A stretch of DNA of 64,000 nucleotides, from contig NZ_JAKVTV010000004.1 of assembly GCF_022489035.1 (NCBI RefSeq), positions 1-64,000 on the forward strand. The letters are read 5' to 3'. Below, piece by piece: positions 35,725-44,678 of the stretch; position 1 is the first letter of the stretch, and the number at the start of each line of letters is the position of its first letter. The notes beneath the pieces are model-generated. The model made no database searches. It was not told where the DNA came from and saw only the letters and a list, made by a program, of their open reading frames with translations. The position numbers and the translations under genes are program-made. The stretch is from Christiangramia lutea. GTDB taxonomy: Bacteria; Bacteroidota; Bacteroidia; Flavobacteriales; Flavobacteriaceae.

Positions 35725-37356
35725 ATGAAACGATATTTTTCAGCCTTACTGATGCTAATTTGCTTTTTTCCTTTGAGAGCTCAAATTATTGAGGAGAAGC
35801 CAAAATTAGTTGTCGGGATAGTGGTAGACCAGATGAGATATGATTACCTGACCCGGTTCTGGGATCGGTTCGGGGAAGACGGTTTTAAAAGATTGGTGAA
35901 TAATGGATTTAATTTTAAAAACAATCACTTTAATTATGTGCCTACTTATACGGGACCAGGTCATGCTTCAATTTTTACGGGTACCACCCCAGCCAGTCAT
36001 GGTATTATAAGTAATAGCTGGTATAACAAGTTCGAAAATCAATTTGTTTACTGTGCCGGTGATGATTCAGTAAAATCTTTGGGAACCGAAACAAGGGCCG
36101 GAGAAATGTCGCCTTCAAGAATGCTTTCCACAACTTTCGGGGATGAAAACAGGCTGCACACCCAAATGAAGGGTAAAACCATAGGTGTTGCCATTAAAGA
36201 CCGTGGAGCGATATTGCCGGCAGGTCATTCGGCCAATGCTGCTTACTGGTTTGTTGGTGGTACCGAGGCAAACTGGATCACAAGCACCTATTATATGGAA
36301 GAACTTCCTGGCTGGGTAAAAGATTTCAATAAATCTAAGAAGGCTGAGTCCTATCTGAAAACCTGGGAGCCTTTGGAGGATATTAAAAGTTATTCTGAAA
36401 GTGGTAGCGATATTAATAATTTTGAAGGAGGCTTCAACGGAATGGAGAATGCTTCTTTTCCTTATGACCTGGAAAAGATCGCTCCTGAAAATGGGAATTA
36501 TGAGCTTATAAAAGCTTCACCATTCGGAAATGATCTTACCGCTGAATTTGCTAAAGCAGCGATAAAGGGAGAATCTCTTGGGCAGGATAATATTACCGAT
36601 GTGCTTACAGTGAGCTTTTCAAGTACAGATTATGTTGGGCATAATTTCGGTGTAAACTCTAAAGAGGTTCAGGATACCTATATGCGACTGGATCTGGCTA
36701 TTGGAGACTTGCTTAAATACCTCGACCAGGTAGTAGGTCAGGGAGAATACACCGTTTTCCTTACTTCAGATCACGGTGCTGTTGATGTTCCTGGATACCT
36801 GAGTTCAAAAAAAATACCCTCAGGCAATTTTCAGGATTCAGATCTAATTCAAAAGACCAATGATTTTGTTGCTAACGAATTCAAATCAGATTTGCTTATC
36901 GAGAATATTTCCAATGGGCAGGTTTTCTTTAATTACGATGAATTGAATAAAAAGAAGATCAATGCTTCAGAATTACAGAATAAGGTCGCTCACTTTTTAC
37001 TTCAACAGGAAAATATTGCCAGAACTTTTACCAGAAATCAATTACAAGCTGGTTCCTTCGGTAAAGGAATTGGAAGTCTTATAGAAAACGGATTCAACCA
37101 AAAAAGAAGTGGAGATGTGGTTTATGTTATGGATCCTGGATATATTGTTTTTCCGGAAACAGGAACTACACATGGTAGCGGATTTTCATATGACACCCAT
37201 GTTCCGCTGATATTTTTTGGTAAGGGTATAAAGAAGGGGAGTACTTTTGAATATTCTACCATTCCAGATATTGCACCTACAATTTCTGCAATGTTAGGAA
37301 TTTCTTTCCCGAATGCAGCGACGGGTAAACCGCTAAAAGCTGTACTGGAAAAATAA
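35725..37356 (+). CDS. pafA: Alkaline phosphatase PafA
   Basis: Periplasmic phosphatase of the Bacteroidetes PafA group in the alkaline phosphatase superfamily. The 543 residues begin with a signal peptide (about 1-19). Key residues align with Elizabethkingia PafA: Asp35 (zinc), Thr76 (nucleophile, in YTGPGHAS), Asn97, Lys158 and Arg160 in KDR, and the later metal ligands in SSTDYVGHNFG and TSDHGA. The family is known for being little inhibited by phosphate. It is convergent with the glycosyltransferase gene, with only 3 bp between stop codons. Confidence 0.93.
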   Translation: MKRYFSALLMLICFFPLRAQIIEEKPKLVVGIVVDQMRYDYLTRFWDRFGEDGFKRLVNNGFNFKNNHFNYVPTYTGPGHASIFTGTTPASHGIISNSWYNKFENQFVYCAGDDSVKSLGTETRAGEMSPSRMLSTTFGDENRLHTQMKGKTIGVAIKDRGAILPAGHSANAAYWFVGGTEANWITSTYYMEELPGWVKDFNKSKKAESYLKTWEPLEDIKSYSESGSDINNFEGGFNGMENASFPYDLEKIAPENGNYELIKASPFGNDLTAEFAKAAIKGESLGQDNITDVLTVSFSSTDYVGHNFGVNSKEVQDTYMRLDLAIGDLLKYLDQVVGQGEYTVFLTSDHGAVDVPGYLSSKKIPSGNFQDSDLIQKTNDFVANEFKSDLLIENISNGQVFFNYDELNKKKINASELQNKVAHFLLQQENIARTFTRNQLQAGSFGKGIGSLIENGFNQKRSGDVVYVMDPGYIVFPETGTTHGSGFSYDTHVPLIFFGKGIKKGSTFEYSTIPDIAPTISAMLGISFPNAATGKPLKAVLEK

Positions 37357-37359
37357 AAA

Positions 37360-38208
37360 TCAGGCAATTTTCTTGCGAATATTCGCCCAGCGTAATTTTC
37401 TTATAAAACGGCCTTCTTCTTCGGAAACGAGAAAAGGTCGTTTTTTTCGTTTTGCCTGAAAATATCCTGAAGTGTAATGAAGAAAAGCAAAAGGATTCAT
37501 TTTCATGGCAGCAAGTTTGGCAGAAGCGATCAAGCTAAGAAGAGTGCCATATCTAAGCCTGTAAAAAGCCTCACCCTGTTTGCGTCCTGAATGTTCGAAA
37601 TAATTCATTCCAGTTGGTCTTAGGTGTTTTACCAGCAGAGATTCATCAGTTATCACTTTCCATCCATGGAAACGCGCTAAAAGTTCATCTGCAGTATCCC
37701 AGCCCATCGCGGGCTTAAGTTCACCAATTTGGATAAAACAGTGCTTTCGATAAGCTTTTAAGGCTCCTCGTATATGGTCTTTCCCGGTAAGATTTTCAGG
37801 AACCCATTTGTTCTTTCTTTTAACGCTACAAAAACCACCTACCATGCCGGCTTGAAAATCTTTCTCAAAATGCTCTGCGATGGTTTCCAGATAGTTTTTG
37901 GGGAAAATAAGGTCTGCATCAAATTTACAAATGACATCAAAGTCGTTTTGTAACTTATAATAGCCTTTATAAAATGCGTTAATAACTTTACTCCCCGGAG
38001 CGTGCTCGGTGGAAGAATTATTTTTTACCAGTTCCACAAAAGAATAATCCTTTGTGAATCTTTCTACAACCTCAGAAGTATTGTCTGTTGAGCTATCATC
38101 AACTACCACGATCTTATTTGGAGTAAGGCTTTGGTCGATAAGAGACTGAAGGCTTTCACCTATAAAATTCGCTTCATTATGGGCAGGTATTACAATATCT
38201 ATTTTCAA
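37360..38208 (-). CDS. Family 2 glycosyltransferase
   Basis: A 282-residue GT-A fold transferase. IPAHNEANFI and DDSSTDNT (37-44) bind the nucleotide, DAD (97-99) is the DxD metal site, and WDTADE supplies a later acidic motif. There is no strong membrane span. It ends a three-gene minus-strand set with a methyltransferase and a KAS III-like enzyme. The donor and acceptor are unknown. Confidence 0.9.
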   Translation of the reverse strand: MKIDIVIPAHNEANFIGESLQSLIDQSLTPNKIVVVDDSSTDNTSEVVERFTKDYSFVELVKNNSSTEHAPGSKVINAFYKGYYKLQNDFDVICKFDADLIFPKNYLETIAEHFEKDFQAGMVGGFCSVKRKNKWVPENLTGKDHIRGALKAYRKHCFIQIGELKPAMGWDTADELLARFHGWKVITDESLLVKHLRPTGMNYFEHSGRKQGEAFYRLRYGTLLSLIASAKLAAMKMNPFAFLHYTSGYFQAKRKKRPFLVSEEEGRFIRKLRWANIRKKIA

Positions 38209-38259
38209 GCGAGATCACTTTTTCTATCTAATGCTAATATAGAATTATAGTTGAGGATG

Positions 38260-38781
38260 CTAGTTTCTTTTAGCGTAAACTGCGTAATAACGCGGAGTAA
38301 TCTTTCTAAGTAACGGGCGTACTCCAATTTTATTTACAGGATTTGTCCATTTCATTGTTTTTTTGATCTGCCAGCCACTTTTCTCAAATAACCAGTCGAA
38401 CTGCCAGTCTTCAAATTCGTGATAATGACGATCCCACATATCGGTTTTACTACGGTAGGCAGGGGAGAACCATAATTTAAGAGGAACGCTGGCTATGATC
38501 TTCTCTGCTTCAATTTCCTTCAGAATATTATACGGGGCAAGCAGATGTTCAAAAATTTCAAAAGCTGTTACCAGATCGTAGTTCTCATTTTTTACAGCGG
38601 AAAAATTATCGTCAAGATCTTCACCTGCAGTATTTGTTACATCATAACCATTTTTGATCATGATCTCAGAAAATGGATTTTTCACCCCGAGGTCAAGAAC
38701 CTTGGCAGGTGGAGGTACGTGCTCCATCAAAAAATCGAGGGTTTTTTTATAACGCTTTTCAGGAAATGTATTCTCGTACAT
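38260..38781 (-). CDS. Class I SAM-dependent methyltransferase
   Basis: A small, 173-residue methyltransferase. VLDLGVKNPF (28-37) is motif I, and TAFEIFEHL is the motif characteristic of UbiE/COQ5-type enzymes. It starts 1 bp after the KAS III-like gene on the same strand. Short length and the missing N-terminal extension leave the substrate open; a lipid or glycan is suggested by the neighbours only. Confidence 0.87.
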   Translation of the reverse strand: MYENTFPEKRYKKTLDFLMEHVPPPAKVLDLGVKNPFSEIMIKNGYDVTNTAGEDLDDNFSAVKNENYDLVTAFEIFEHLLAPYNILKEIEAEKIIASVPLKLWFSPAYRSKTDMWDRHYHEFEDWQFDWLFEKSGWQIKKTMKWTNPVNKIGVRPLLRKITPRYYAVYAKRN

Positions 38782-38782
38782 C

Positions 38783-39841
38783 CTAGACCTGATAAGTGAT
38801 CGCGTTAATGTTCATTCCTGCGCCCACACTGGCAAACATAACAACATCACCTTTTTTAAGCTCCTGATTCTCTATTTCACCCCTCTGAACCAGGTCGAAA
38901 AGAGTAGGGACTGTCGCAACGCTGCTATTTCCAAGTTCATGGATGGTCATGGGCATTACATCTGCAGGAGGAGTCATTCCATGAAGTTTGTAAAACCGGT
39001 GAATAATAGCATGGTCCATTTTTTCATTTGCCTGGTGGATAAAGATCTTCTTAAGATCCTTAATAGACTTTCCACTATTCTCAAGGCATTCCTTCATCGC
39101 TTTAGGAACATTTACCAGGGCAAATTCATAGATCTTCCTTCCATGCATTTTTATGTACTTAACTTCTTCCGGAGCGGTGGAATGATTTGATTTTCCGAAA
39201 TAGATATAATCAGATTCCTGGAAGGAGAACGTTGCCGATTCATGAGATAGAATTCCAGGTTCCTTATCTGAAGCTTCAAGAATTGCCGCACCTGCGCCAT
39301 CTGAAAAAATCATGGAATCACGATCATGCTTATCTACAACTCGGGATAATGCTTCAGCTCCAATAACCAGGCATCTTTTTGCCAGGCCTGCCTTTATAAA
39401 AGCCTTAGCCTGGATCATGCCTTCAATCCATCCCGGACAACCAAATAATAGGTCATATCCCACACATTTTGGATTCTTTATTCTTAAATGTGCCTTTACT
39501 CGCGTTGCAAGACTAGGGACCGTATCACTTTGTATGGAATTAGATTTCACATCCCCGTAATTATGCGCAACGATAATATAATCCAGTGTTTCCGGGTCTA
39601 TTCCGGCACTTTCAATAGCTTTCTGGCTCGCGATTACGGCAAGATCTGAAGTGTTAAGGTTTTCGTCAAGATAACGTCTTTCCTCGATTCCAGTAATAGC
39701 TTTAAATTTCCTTATGGTAGTTTTATTGTCATGAGGGAAAGTAGAACCATCAAGGTTATAGAATTCGTGTTGGTCGAAGTCAGCATTCTTAGTTACCACA
39801 TTTGGTATATAGCTTCCCGTTCCGGTGATTTTGCAGTTCAT
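38783..39841 (-). CDS. KAS III-like 3-oxoacyl-ACP synthase
   Basis: A 352-residue thiolase-fold condensing enzyme of the FabH group. Cys135 (FGCPGW), His269 (HQAN) and Asn305 (ELGNSS) form the Cys-His-Asn catalytic set. It leads an operon with a methyltransferase and a glycosyltransferase rather than fatty acid synthesis genes. This suggests a dedicated lipid or secondary-metabolite role rather than the housekeeping FabH, but that is inference. Confidence 0.88.
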   Translation of the reverse strand: MNCKITGTGSYIPNVVTKNADFDQHEFYNLDGSTFPHDNKTTIRKFKAITGIEERRYLDENLNTSDLAVIASQKAIESAGIDPETLDYIIVAHNYGDVKSNSIQSDTVPSLATRVKAHLRIKNPKCVGYDLLFGCPGWIEGMIQAKAFIKAGLAKRCLVIGAEALSRVVDKHDRDSMIFSDGAGAAILEASDKEPGILSHESATFSFQESDYIYFGKSNHSTAPEEVKYIKMHGRKIYEFALVNVPKAMKECLENSGKSIKDLKKIFIHQANEKMDHAIIHRFYKLHGMTPPADVMPMTIHELGNSSVATVPTLFDLVQRGEIENQELKKGDVVMFASVGAGMNINAITYQV

Positions 39842-39920
39842 CTGACTTTCTTAATGTTAATTTTACAATTTAAATAATTAGTAATAATAGCCACTTAAAT
39901 TAGCTAAATTTTTTGGTCGA

Positions 39921-39948
39921 AAAAAAACCTGCCATCTGACAGGTTTTT
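39921..39948 (-). terminator. Terminator of gcvP
   Basis: A 9-bp stem (39923-39931 with 39940-39948) with an eight-base loop, followed on the minus strand by a T-run. Confidence 0.83.
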
Positions 39949-39969
39949 CTATTTCTTAATATTTGATCG

Positions 39970-42819
39970 TTAAGCTTCAATATATTCCTCGGTAGGAGGG
40001 CAGGTACACATTAAATTCCTGTCTCCAAAAGCCTCGTCTACTCTTCTAACACTTGGCCAGAACTTATTATCATGTAAATGGCTCAAAGGATATGCAGCTT
40101 TTTCTCTTGAATATGGAAGTTCCCATTCGTCTGAAGTAAGCATATGAATGGTATGAGGTGCATTCTTCAGAACGTTATTTGGTTCATCTGCTGAAACTTC
40201 CTCGATTTCCTGTCTTATGGAAATAAGGGCATCACAGAAACGATCTAATTCCGCCTTGCTTTCACTTTCAGTAGGCTCGATCATCATGGTTCCAGATACA
40301 GGGAATGACACGGTTGGTGCATGGAAGCCATAATCGATTAGTCGTTTTGCGATATCCACCACCTCGATTCCTTTGTCTTTGAAAGGACGGCAATCAATGA
40401 TCATCTCGTGAGCTGCACGCCCTCTTTCTCCAGAATAAAGGGTTTTGTAATGATCTTTAAGTCTTTCTTTAATATAATTTGCATTCAAAATAGCATATTC
40501 TGTAGCTTTTTGAAGGCCTCCCGTTCCAAGCATCTTTATGTAGCCATAGGAGATAAGGCAAACTAAAGATGATCCCCATGGTGCTGAAGAAATAGCTCCA
40601 ATAGCCTGTTCTCCTCCTGTTTTGATTATAGGATTACCAGGAAGGAATGGTTTTAATTGCTCGGCAACACAAATTGGTCCAACTCCCGGTCCACCACCTC
40701 CATGAGGAATGGCAAAGGTCTTGTGAAGATTCAGGTGACAAACGTCAGCTCCAATTCTTCCCGGATTTGTTAGTCCCACCTGGGCATTCATATTGGCGCC
40801 ATCCATATAAACCTGTCCGCCGTTTTCATGAATGATATTGGTGATCTCGCGAATTGCAGATTCAAATACTCCGTGTGTAGATGGATAAGTAACCATCAAA
40901 GCGGCCAAATTATCTTTATGCTTTAGAGCCTTTTCTCTAAGGTCATCAACATCTATATTTCCATTTTCAGAAGCTTTGGTTACAACTACTTTCATTCCGG
41001 CCATTACTGCGGAAGCAGGATTGGTTCCATGGGCGGAAGACGGAATAAGGCATACATTTCTATGTCCTTCGCCATTTGCCTCGTGGTAAGCCCTAATAAC
41101 CATTAAACCGGCATACTCCCCTTGTGCACCCGAGTTTGGCTGCAGAGAAGTAGCTGAAAAACCGGTAATCTCAGTAAGCTGATGTTCAAGTTCCTTGAGA
41201 ACGGTTTGGTATCCTTCTGCCTGTTCTACCGGTACAAATGGGTGAAGATTCCCCCATTGCGGGTTACTTAACGGAAGCATCTCTGAGGCTGCATTAAGCT
41301 TCATGGTACAGGAACCTAGCGAAATCATGGAATGATTCAAAGAAAGATCCTTACGTTCAAGCTTCTTGATATAACGCATCAATTCAGTTTCTGAATGATA
41401 CAGATTGAAAACCTCATGAGTAAGGAATTCAGTTTTTCTTTCTAGGTTTTGCGGAATTGCAGATCTTTCTGAAAGTTCAGTGATCTCAGAATTTTGTTTT
41501 TCTGCCAGTTCAGCAAATACCGCAACGATTGCGTTAAGGTCGTCTGTAGTGGTAGTTTCGTTAATAGAAATACAAACACTTTCAGCATCTGGATAATAGA
41601 AATTGATCTCATTCTTTTCAGCAATTTCCTTAAGTTTTTCAGCTTCTGCCTTAACATGGATAGTATCGAAATAAGCTGAATTCAACTGCTCAAAACCAAG
41701 AGATTTAAGTTTGTCTTCTAATGATACAGTAGATGCGTGAACAATATTAGCGATATATTCCAAACCTTTTGGCCCATGATAAACGGCGTACATACCGGCC
41801 ATTACTGCCAGTAAAACCTGAGCAGTACAGATATTCGAAGTTGCTTTGTCTCTTTTTATATGTTGCTCCCTGGTTTGAAGAGCCATTCTTAAAGCATTGT
41901 TTCCGTCAAGATCTTTGGTTAATCCAATGATCCTTCCAGGTAGGTTACGCTTATATTCTTCTCTCGTAGCGAAATAAGCCGCGTGTGGGCCGCCATAACC
42001 TAGTGGAATTCCAAATCTCTGAGTAGTACCTACTACCACGTCTACGCCAAGTTCACCTGGGGCCTGAAGTTTTACCAGACTAAGAATATCTGCCGCTACC
42101 GCAGTTTTAATATTGGCATTTTTACAGTTCTCAACAAATTCAGCATAATCGAAAACCTGCCCGAACTTTCCTGGATACTGAACAAGTGCACCAAAATATT
42201 CTTCGGAGAAATCGAATTCTTCATGATCTCCCACTACCATTTCAATTCCAAGGAAATTAGCCCTGGTTTCCATTAAAGAAATAGTTTGTGGCAAGGTTTG
42301 CTGAGAAACAAAGAACTTATTTACATTATTCTTTTTCTGCTTTCTATCGCGAACAGCATGCAATAAAGCCATTGCTTCAGCAGCAGCTGTAGATTCGTCA
42401 AGTAATGAGGCATTGGCGATTTCCATTCCGGTAAGATCGCTTACCATAGTCTGGAAATTTAGAAGAGCTTCTAAACGTCCCTGGGCAATTTCAGCCTGGT
42501 ATGGGGTGTAGGCGGTATACCATCCCGGGTTCTCCAAAATATTACGCTGAATTACAGCAGGAAGAATTGCCTGGTGGTATCCTAACCCAATATACGTTTT
42601 AAAAACCCTGTTCTTCTCAGAAAGCTTTTTGATATGCTCTGCATACTGGTATTCACTCATCGCCTTTGGAAGGTCTAAAGGGCTGTGTAGACGAATATCA
42701 TCCGGAAGAGTTTCATAGATTAGTTGCTCTATAGACTCAACCCCGATAGTGTCCAGCATTTCTTGTAGATTTTCAGCTTTAGGACCAATATGACGTAATG
42801 CGAAAGAATCTGTTCTCAT
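39970..42819 (-). CDS. gcvP: Glycine dehydrogenase (decarboxylating), P protein
   Basis: PLP enzyme of the glycine cleavage system, which decarboxylates glycine and loads the aminomethyl group on GcvH. This is the single-chain type, 949 residues from ATG 42819. The N-terminal half begins SFALRHIGP. The C-terminal half holds the Schiff-base Lys in [16 protein letters not shown] near residue 700. A start at 42867 would add 16 residues ahead of the conserved start and would lie upstream of the likely promoter. No gcvT or gcvH gene is in the window, and I see no glycine riboswitch upstream. Confidence 0.95.
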   Translation of the reverse strand: MRTDSFALRHIGPKAENLQEMLDTIGVESIEQLIYETLPDDIRLHSPLDLPKAMSEYQYAEHIKKLSEKNRVFKTYIGLGYHQAILPAVIQRNILENPGWYTAYTPYQAEIAQGRLEALLNFQTMVSDLTGMEIANASLLDESTAAAEAMALLHAVRDRKQKKNNVNKFFVSQQTLPQTISLMETRANFLGIEMVVGDHEEFDFSEEYFGALVQYPGKFGQVFDYAEFVENCKNANIKTAVAADILSLVKLQAPGELGVDVVVGTTQRFGIPLGYGGPHAAYFATREEYKRNLPGRIIGLTKDLDGNNALRMALQTREQHIKRDKATSNICTAQVLLAVMAGMYAVYHGPKGLEYIANIVHASTVSLEDKLKSLGFEQLNSAYFDTIHVKAEAEKLKEIAEKNEINFYYPDAESVCISINETTTTDDLNAIVAVFAELAEKQNSEITELSERSAIPQNLERKTEFLTHEVFNLYHSETELMRYIKKLERKDLSLNHSMISLGSCTMKLNAASEMLPLSNPQWGNLHPFVPVEQAEGYQTVLKELEHQLTEITGFSATSLQPNSGAQGEYAGLMVIRAYHEANGEGHRNVCLIPSSAHGTNPASAVMAGMKVVVTKASENGNIDVDDLREKALKHKDNLAALMVTYPSTHGVFESAIREITNIIHENGGQVYMDGANMNAQVGLTNPGRIGADVCHLNLHKTFAIPHGGGGPGVGPICVAEQLKPFLPGNPIIKTGGEQAIGAISSAPWGSSLVCLISYGYIKMLGTGGLQKATEYAILNANYIKERLKDHYKTLYSGERGRAAHEMIIDCRPFKDKGIEVVDIAKRLIDYGFHAPTVSFPVSGTMMIEPTESESKAELDRFCDALISIRQEIEEVSADEPNNVLKNAPHTIHMLTSDEWELPYSREKAAYPLSHLHDNKFWPSVRRVDEAFGDRNLMCTCPPTEEYIEA

Positions 42820-42848
42820 TAAAATAAAATAGTTGTGTTTTCGTGGCG

Positions 42849-42856
42849 CGAAAATA
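42849..42856 (-). promoter_or_regulatory. Possible -7 box of gcvP
   Basis: On the minus strand TATTTTCG differs from TAnnTTTG in one base, 29 bp before the ATG at 42819. Confidence 0.35.
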
Positions 42857-42953
42857 CATAATTTCATGCTAATTTTTTAAAGTTTAGGCGTATACAGTTG
42901 TTAAGATTTTTACTCTGAAATATTTAGTATGATTTTATATGTAATTTCGTAGC

Positions 42954-43793
42954 ATGAAGTATTTAAAAAATGCTTTTGAATTATATATCAATAGCAGCAT
43001 TCATGTTTCTCTGGCCATTGTTTCGTTTACCATCATTACTATACTGGAACATGATCTATTGATTGATGAAAACCTTTTCTACTTTATATTTTTTGCCTCC
43101 ATAACCGGTTACAATTTTGTGAAATATGCCGGGATCGCAAAACTTCATCATTTAAGTCTGGCTAAAAATTTACGGTTCATTCAGCTGTTTTCTTTATTGT
43201 GTTTTGTAACCCTGGTTTATTTCAGCTTTAAGCAATCAACCGAAGTTTTAATTTCAGCAGGAATTATGGGTTTCCTTACCTTATTTTATGCAGTGCCTTT
43301 TTTAGGCTTTGAAAAGAATTTGCGTAGCCTACCAGGTTTAAAAATCTTTATAATCGCGTTGGTTTGGGCCGGTACAACTGTAATATTGCCAATATTGAAT
43401 GCCGGGAAACTTCTGGATCAAAACATTATTATTGATTTTCTTCAGCGCTTGATTCTTGTAATTGTTCTCACACTTCCATTTGAAATAAGGGACCTGGATT
43501 ATGATAATGAGAATCTGGGAACCATACCTCAAAAACTTGGAGTTCATAAAACCAAAGTATTTGGAAGCATTCTAATTTTTTTGATCTTTTCTGTAGAATT
43601 ATTTCAAAGCAATTTCAGCTCCAATGAATTCTTAGCTTTAACGGGACTTTTGATTTTAACAAGTATTTGTCTGTGGTTCTCGAAGAGGGAGCAGGCTAAG
43701 TATTTTGCCTCTTTTTGGGTAGAGGGCCTTCCGCTTATATATCTTGGATTTTACCTTATCTTGAGGTTCGTTCTTCCGCGTATTCTTTCTTAA
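42954..43793 (+). CDS. UbiA-like membrane protein
   Basis: A 279-residue protein with about eight predicted membrane spans. The motif IRDLDYDNENLGTIPQKLG (Asp180, Asp182, Asp184) resembles the second Asp-rich site of UbiA prenyltransferases. The first motif NDxxD is not seen: the matching helix carries GYNFVKYAG (52-60). It may be an inactive or altered UbiA relative. Its last 38 bp overlap the anti-sigma gene on the other strand. Confidence 0.7.
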   Translation: MKYLKNAFELYINSSIHVSLAIVSFTIITILEHDLLIDENLFYFIFFASITGYNFVKYAGIAKLHHLSLAKNLRFIQLFSLLCFVTLVYFSFKQSTEVLISAGIMGFLTLFYAVPFLGFEKNLRSLPGLKIFIIALVWAGTTVILPILNAGKLLDQNIIIDFLQRLILVIVLTLPFEIRDLDYDNENLGTIPQKLGVHKTKVFGSILIFLIFSVELFQSNFSSNEFLALTGLLILTSICLWFSKREQAKYFASFWVEGLPLIYLGFYLILRFVLPRILS

Positions 43794-44028
43794 TTTCCTC
43801 CCGCCACTGTTTCTTCTTTTCTTCCGGACAGGTTTCAAGTCTGGCCTCTTTCATTAGGTGAGTGAGTCTGGAATTCCGGTCAGAAAATTTTTTGCATGTT
43901 TTGCAGAAAGCCAGGTGAAGCATCAGCTTTGCCTTTTCCAGAAAATTTGCTTCGTCATATTGAGATTTGTCACAACACTCAGCTGCTTCTGAACAATCAA
44001 TAAAAAAAAGCTTTCGATTTTTACTCAT
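43756..44028 (-). CDS. Small zinc-binding anti-sigma factor
   Basis: A 90-residue cytoplasmic protein with a ZAS-type HxxxCxxC motif (His38, Cys42, Cys45) and further Cys near the N-terminus (CSEAAECC). It starts 2 bp after the sigma-factor stop, which is the usual sigma/anti-sigma arrangement. There is no membrane span, so it would be a soluble, redox- or zinc-responsive regulator rather than a FecR-type one. An upstream ATG (44055) lies inside the sigma gene and is not favoured. Confidence 0.8.
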   Translation of the reverse strand: MSKNRKLFFIDCSEAAECCDKSQYDEANFLEKAKLMLHLAFCKTCKKFSDRNSRLTHLMKEARLETCPEEKKKQWREEIKKEYAEERTSR

Positions 44029-44030
44029 AA

Positions 44031-44582
44031 TTAAAACCAGTTTTTCTCTAAACAAGCAGCCAGTGCGGTTCTGGCCCTATGTATAATAACCCAGAGGTTA
44101 GACGGGGTGATATTGAATTCATTACAGATAGCTTCGGTATCTGCACCATCAATTGTTTTTCTTTTAAAGATCTCGGCATGTTTTTCATTGATAGAGTCAA
44201 GACAGTCCAGGATGGCAAGACCTAGTTCATTATTTTCCATTTCATCTTCTGCCGTCCGGTCAAACTGATCTGCTACCTGTTCTTCCAGCCATTCACCTTC
44301 ATTATAATCATCAGAATAATTTATTTTGACCTCTGCCTGACCTTTTCTGGAATTGATCTTTCGATAGTAATCTATGATTTTTCTCTTTAAAATCGAAATT
44401 AACCAGGTTCTTTCACTTGCTTCTCCTTTAAAATTCTTTGCAGATTTAAGGGCTGCCAGAAAAGTTTCTGAGATAAGATCATTGGCTATCTCCCGGTTGT
44501 TCACACGAACAATCGTATAATTGAATAGATAATCTGAGTATTTATCTACCCATTTGTTTGGGTCGAGAGTGTTAGCGGGCAT
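44031..44582 (-). CDS. ECF-type RNA polymerase sigma factor
   Basis: A 183-residue sigma-70 family factor. Region 2 (about 13-77) includes the DLISETFLAALKSAKNF stretch and WLISILKRKIIDYYR, and region 4 (about 118-178) has a helix-turn-helix with EICNEFNITPSNLWVIIHRAR-type sequence. The adjacent zinc-finger gene is its likely antagonist. The target promoter is unknown, and I see no obvious self-promoter. Confidence 0.92.
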   Translation of the reverse strand: MPANTLDPNKWVDKYSDYLFNYTIVRVNNREIANDLISETFLAALKSAKNFKGEASERTWLISILKRKIIDYYRKINSRKGQAEVKINYSDDYNEGEWLEEQVADQFDRTAEDEMENNELGLAILDCLDSINEKHAEIFKRKTIDGADTEAICNEFNITPSNLWVIIHRARTALAACLEKNWF

Positions 44583-44678
44583 GATCTAGAAAAATCGGTT
44601 CTACTCAAAATTAGCAAAAGAAAGTCTATCAATAGTTATAGAAAAGATAAGATTTCTAGATAGGCCAACTGTTTACAG

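Noticed and set aside
42820-42953. Glycine riboswitch upstream of gcvP
   Set aside because: The leader is only about 130 bp shared with a divergent gene, and I could not find the conserved core of a glycine aptamer. gcvP alone does not require one.
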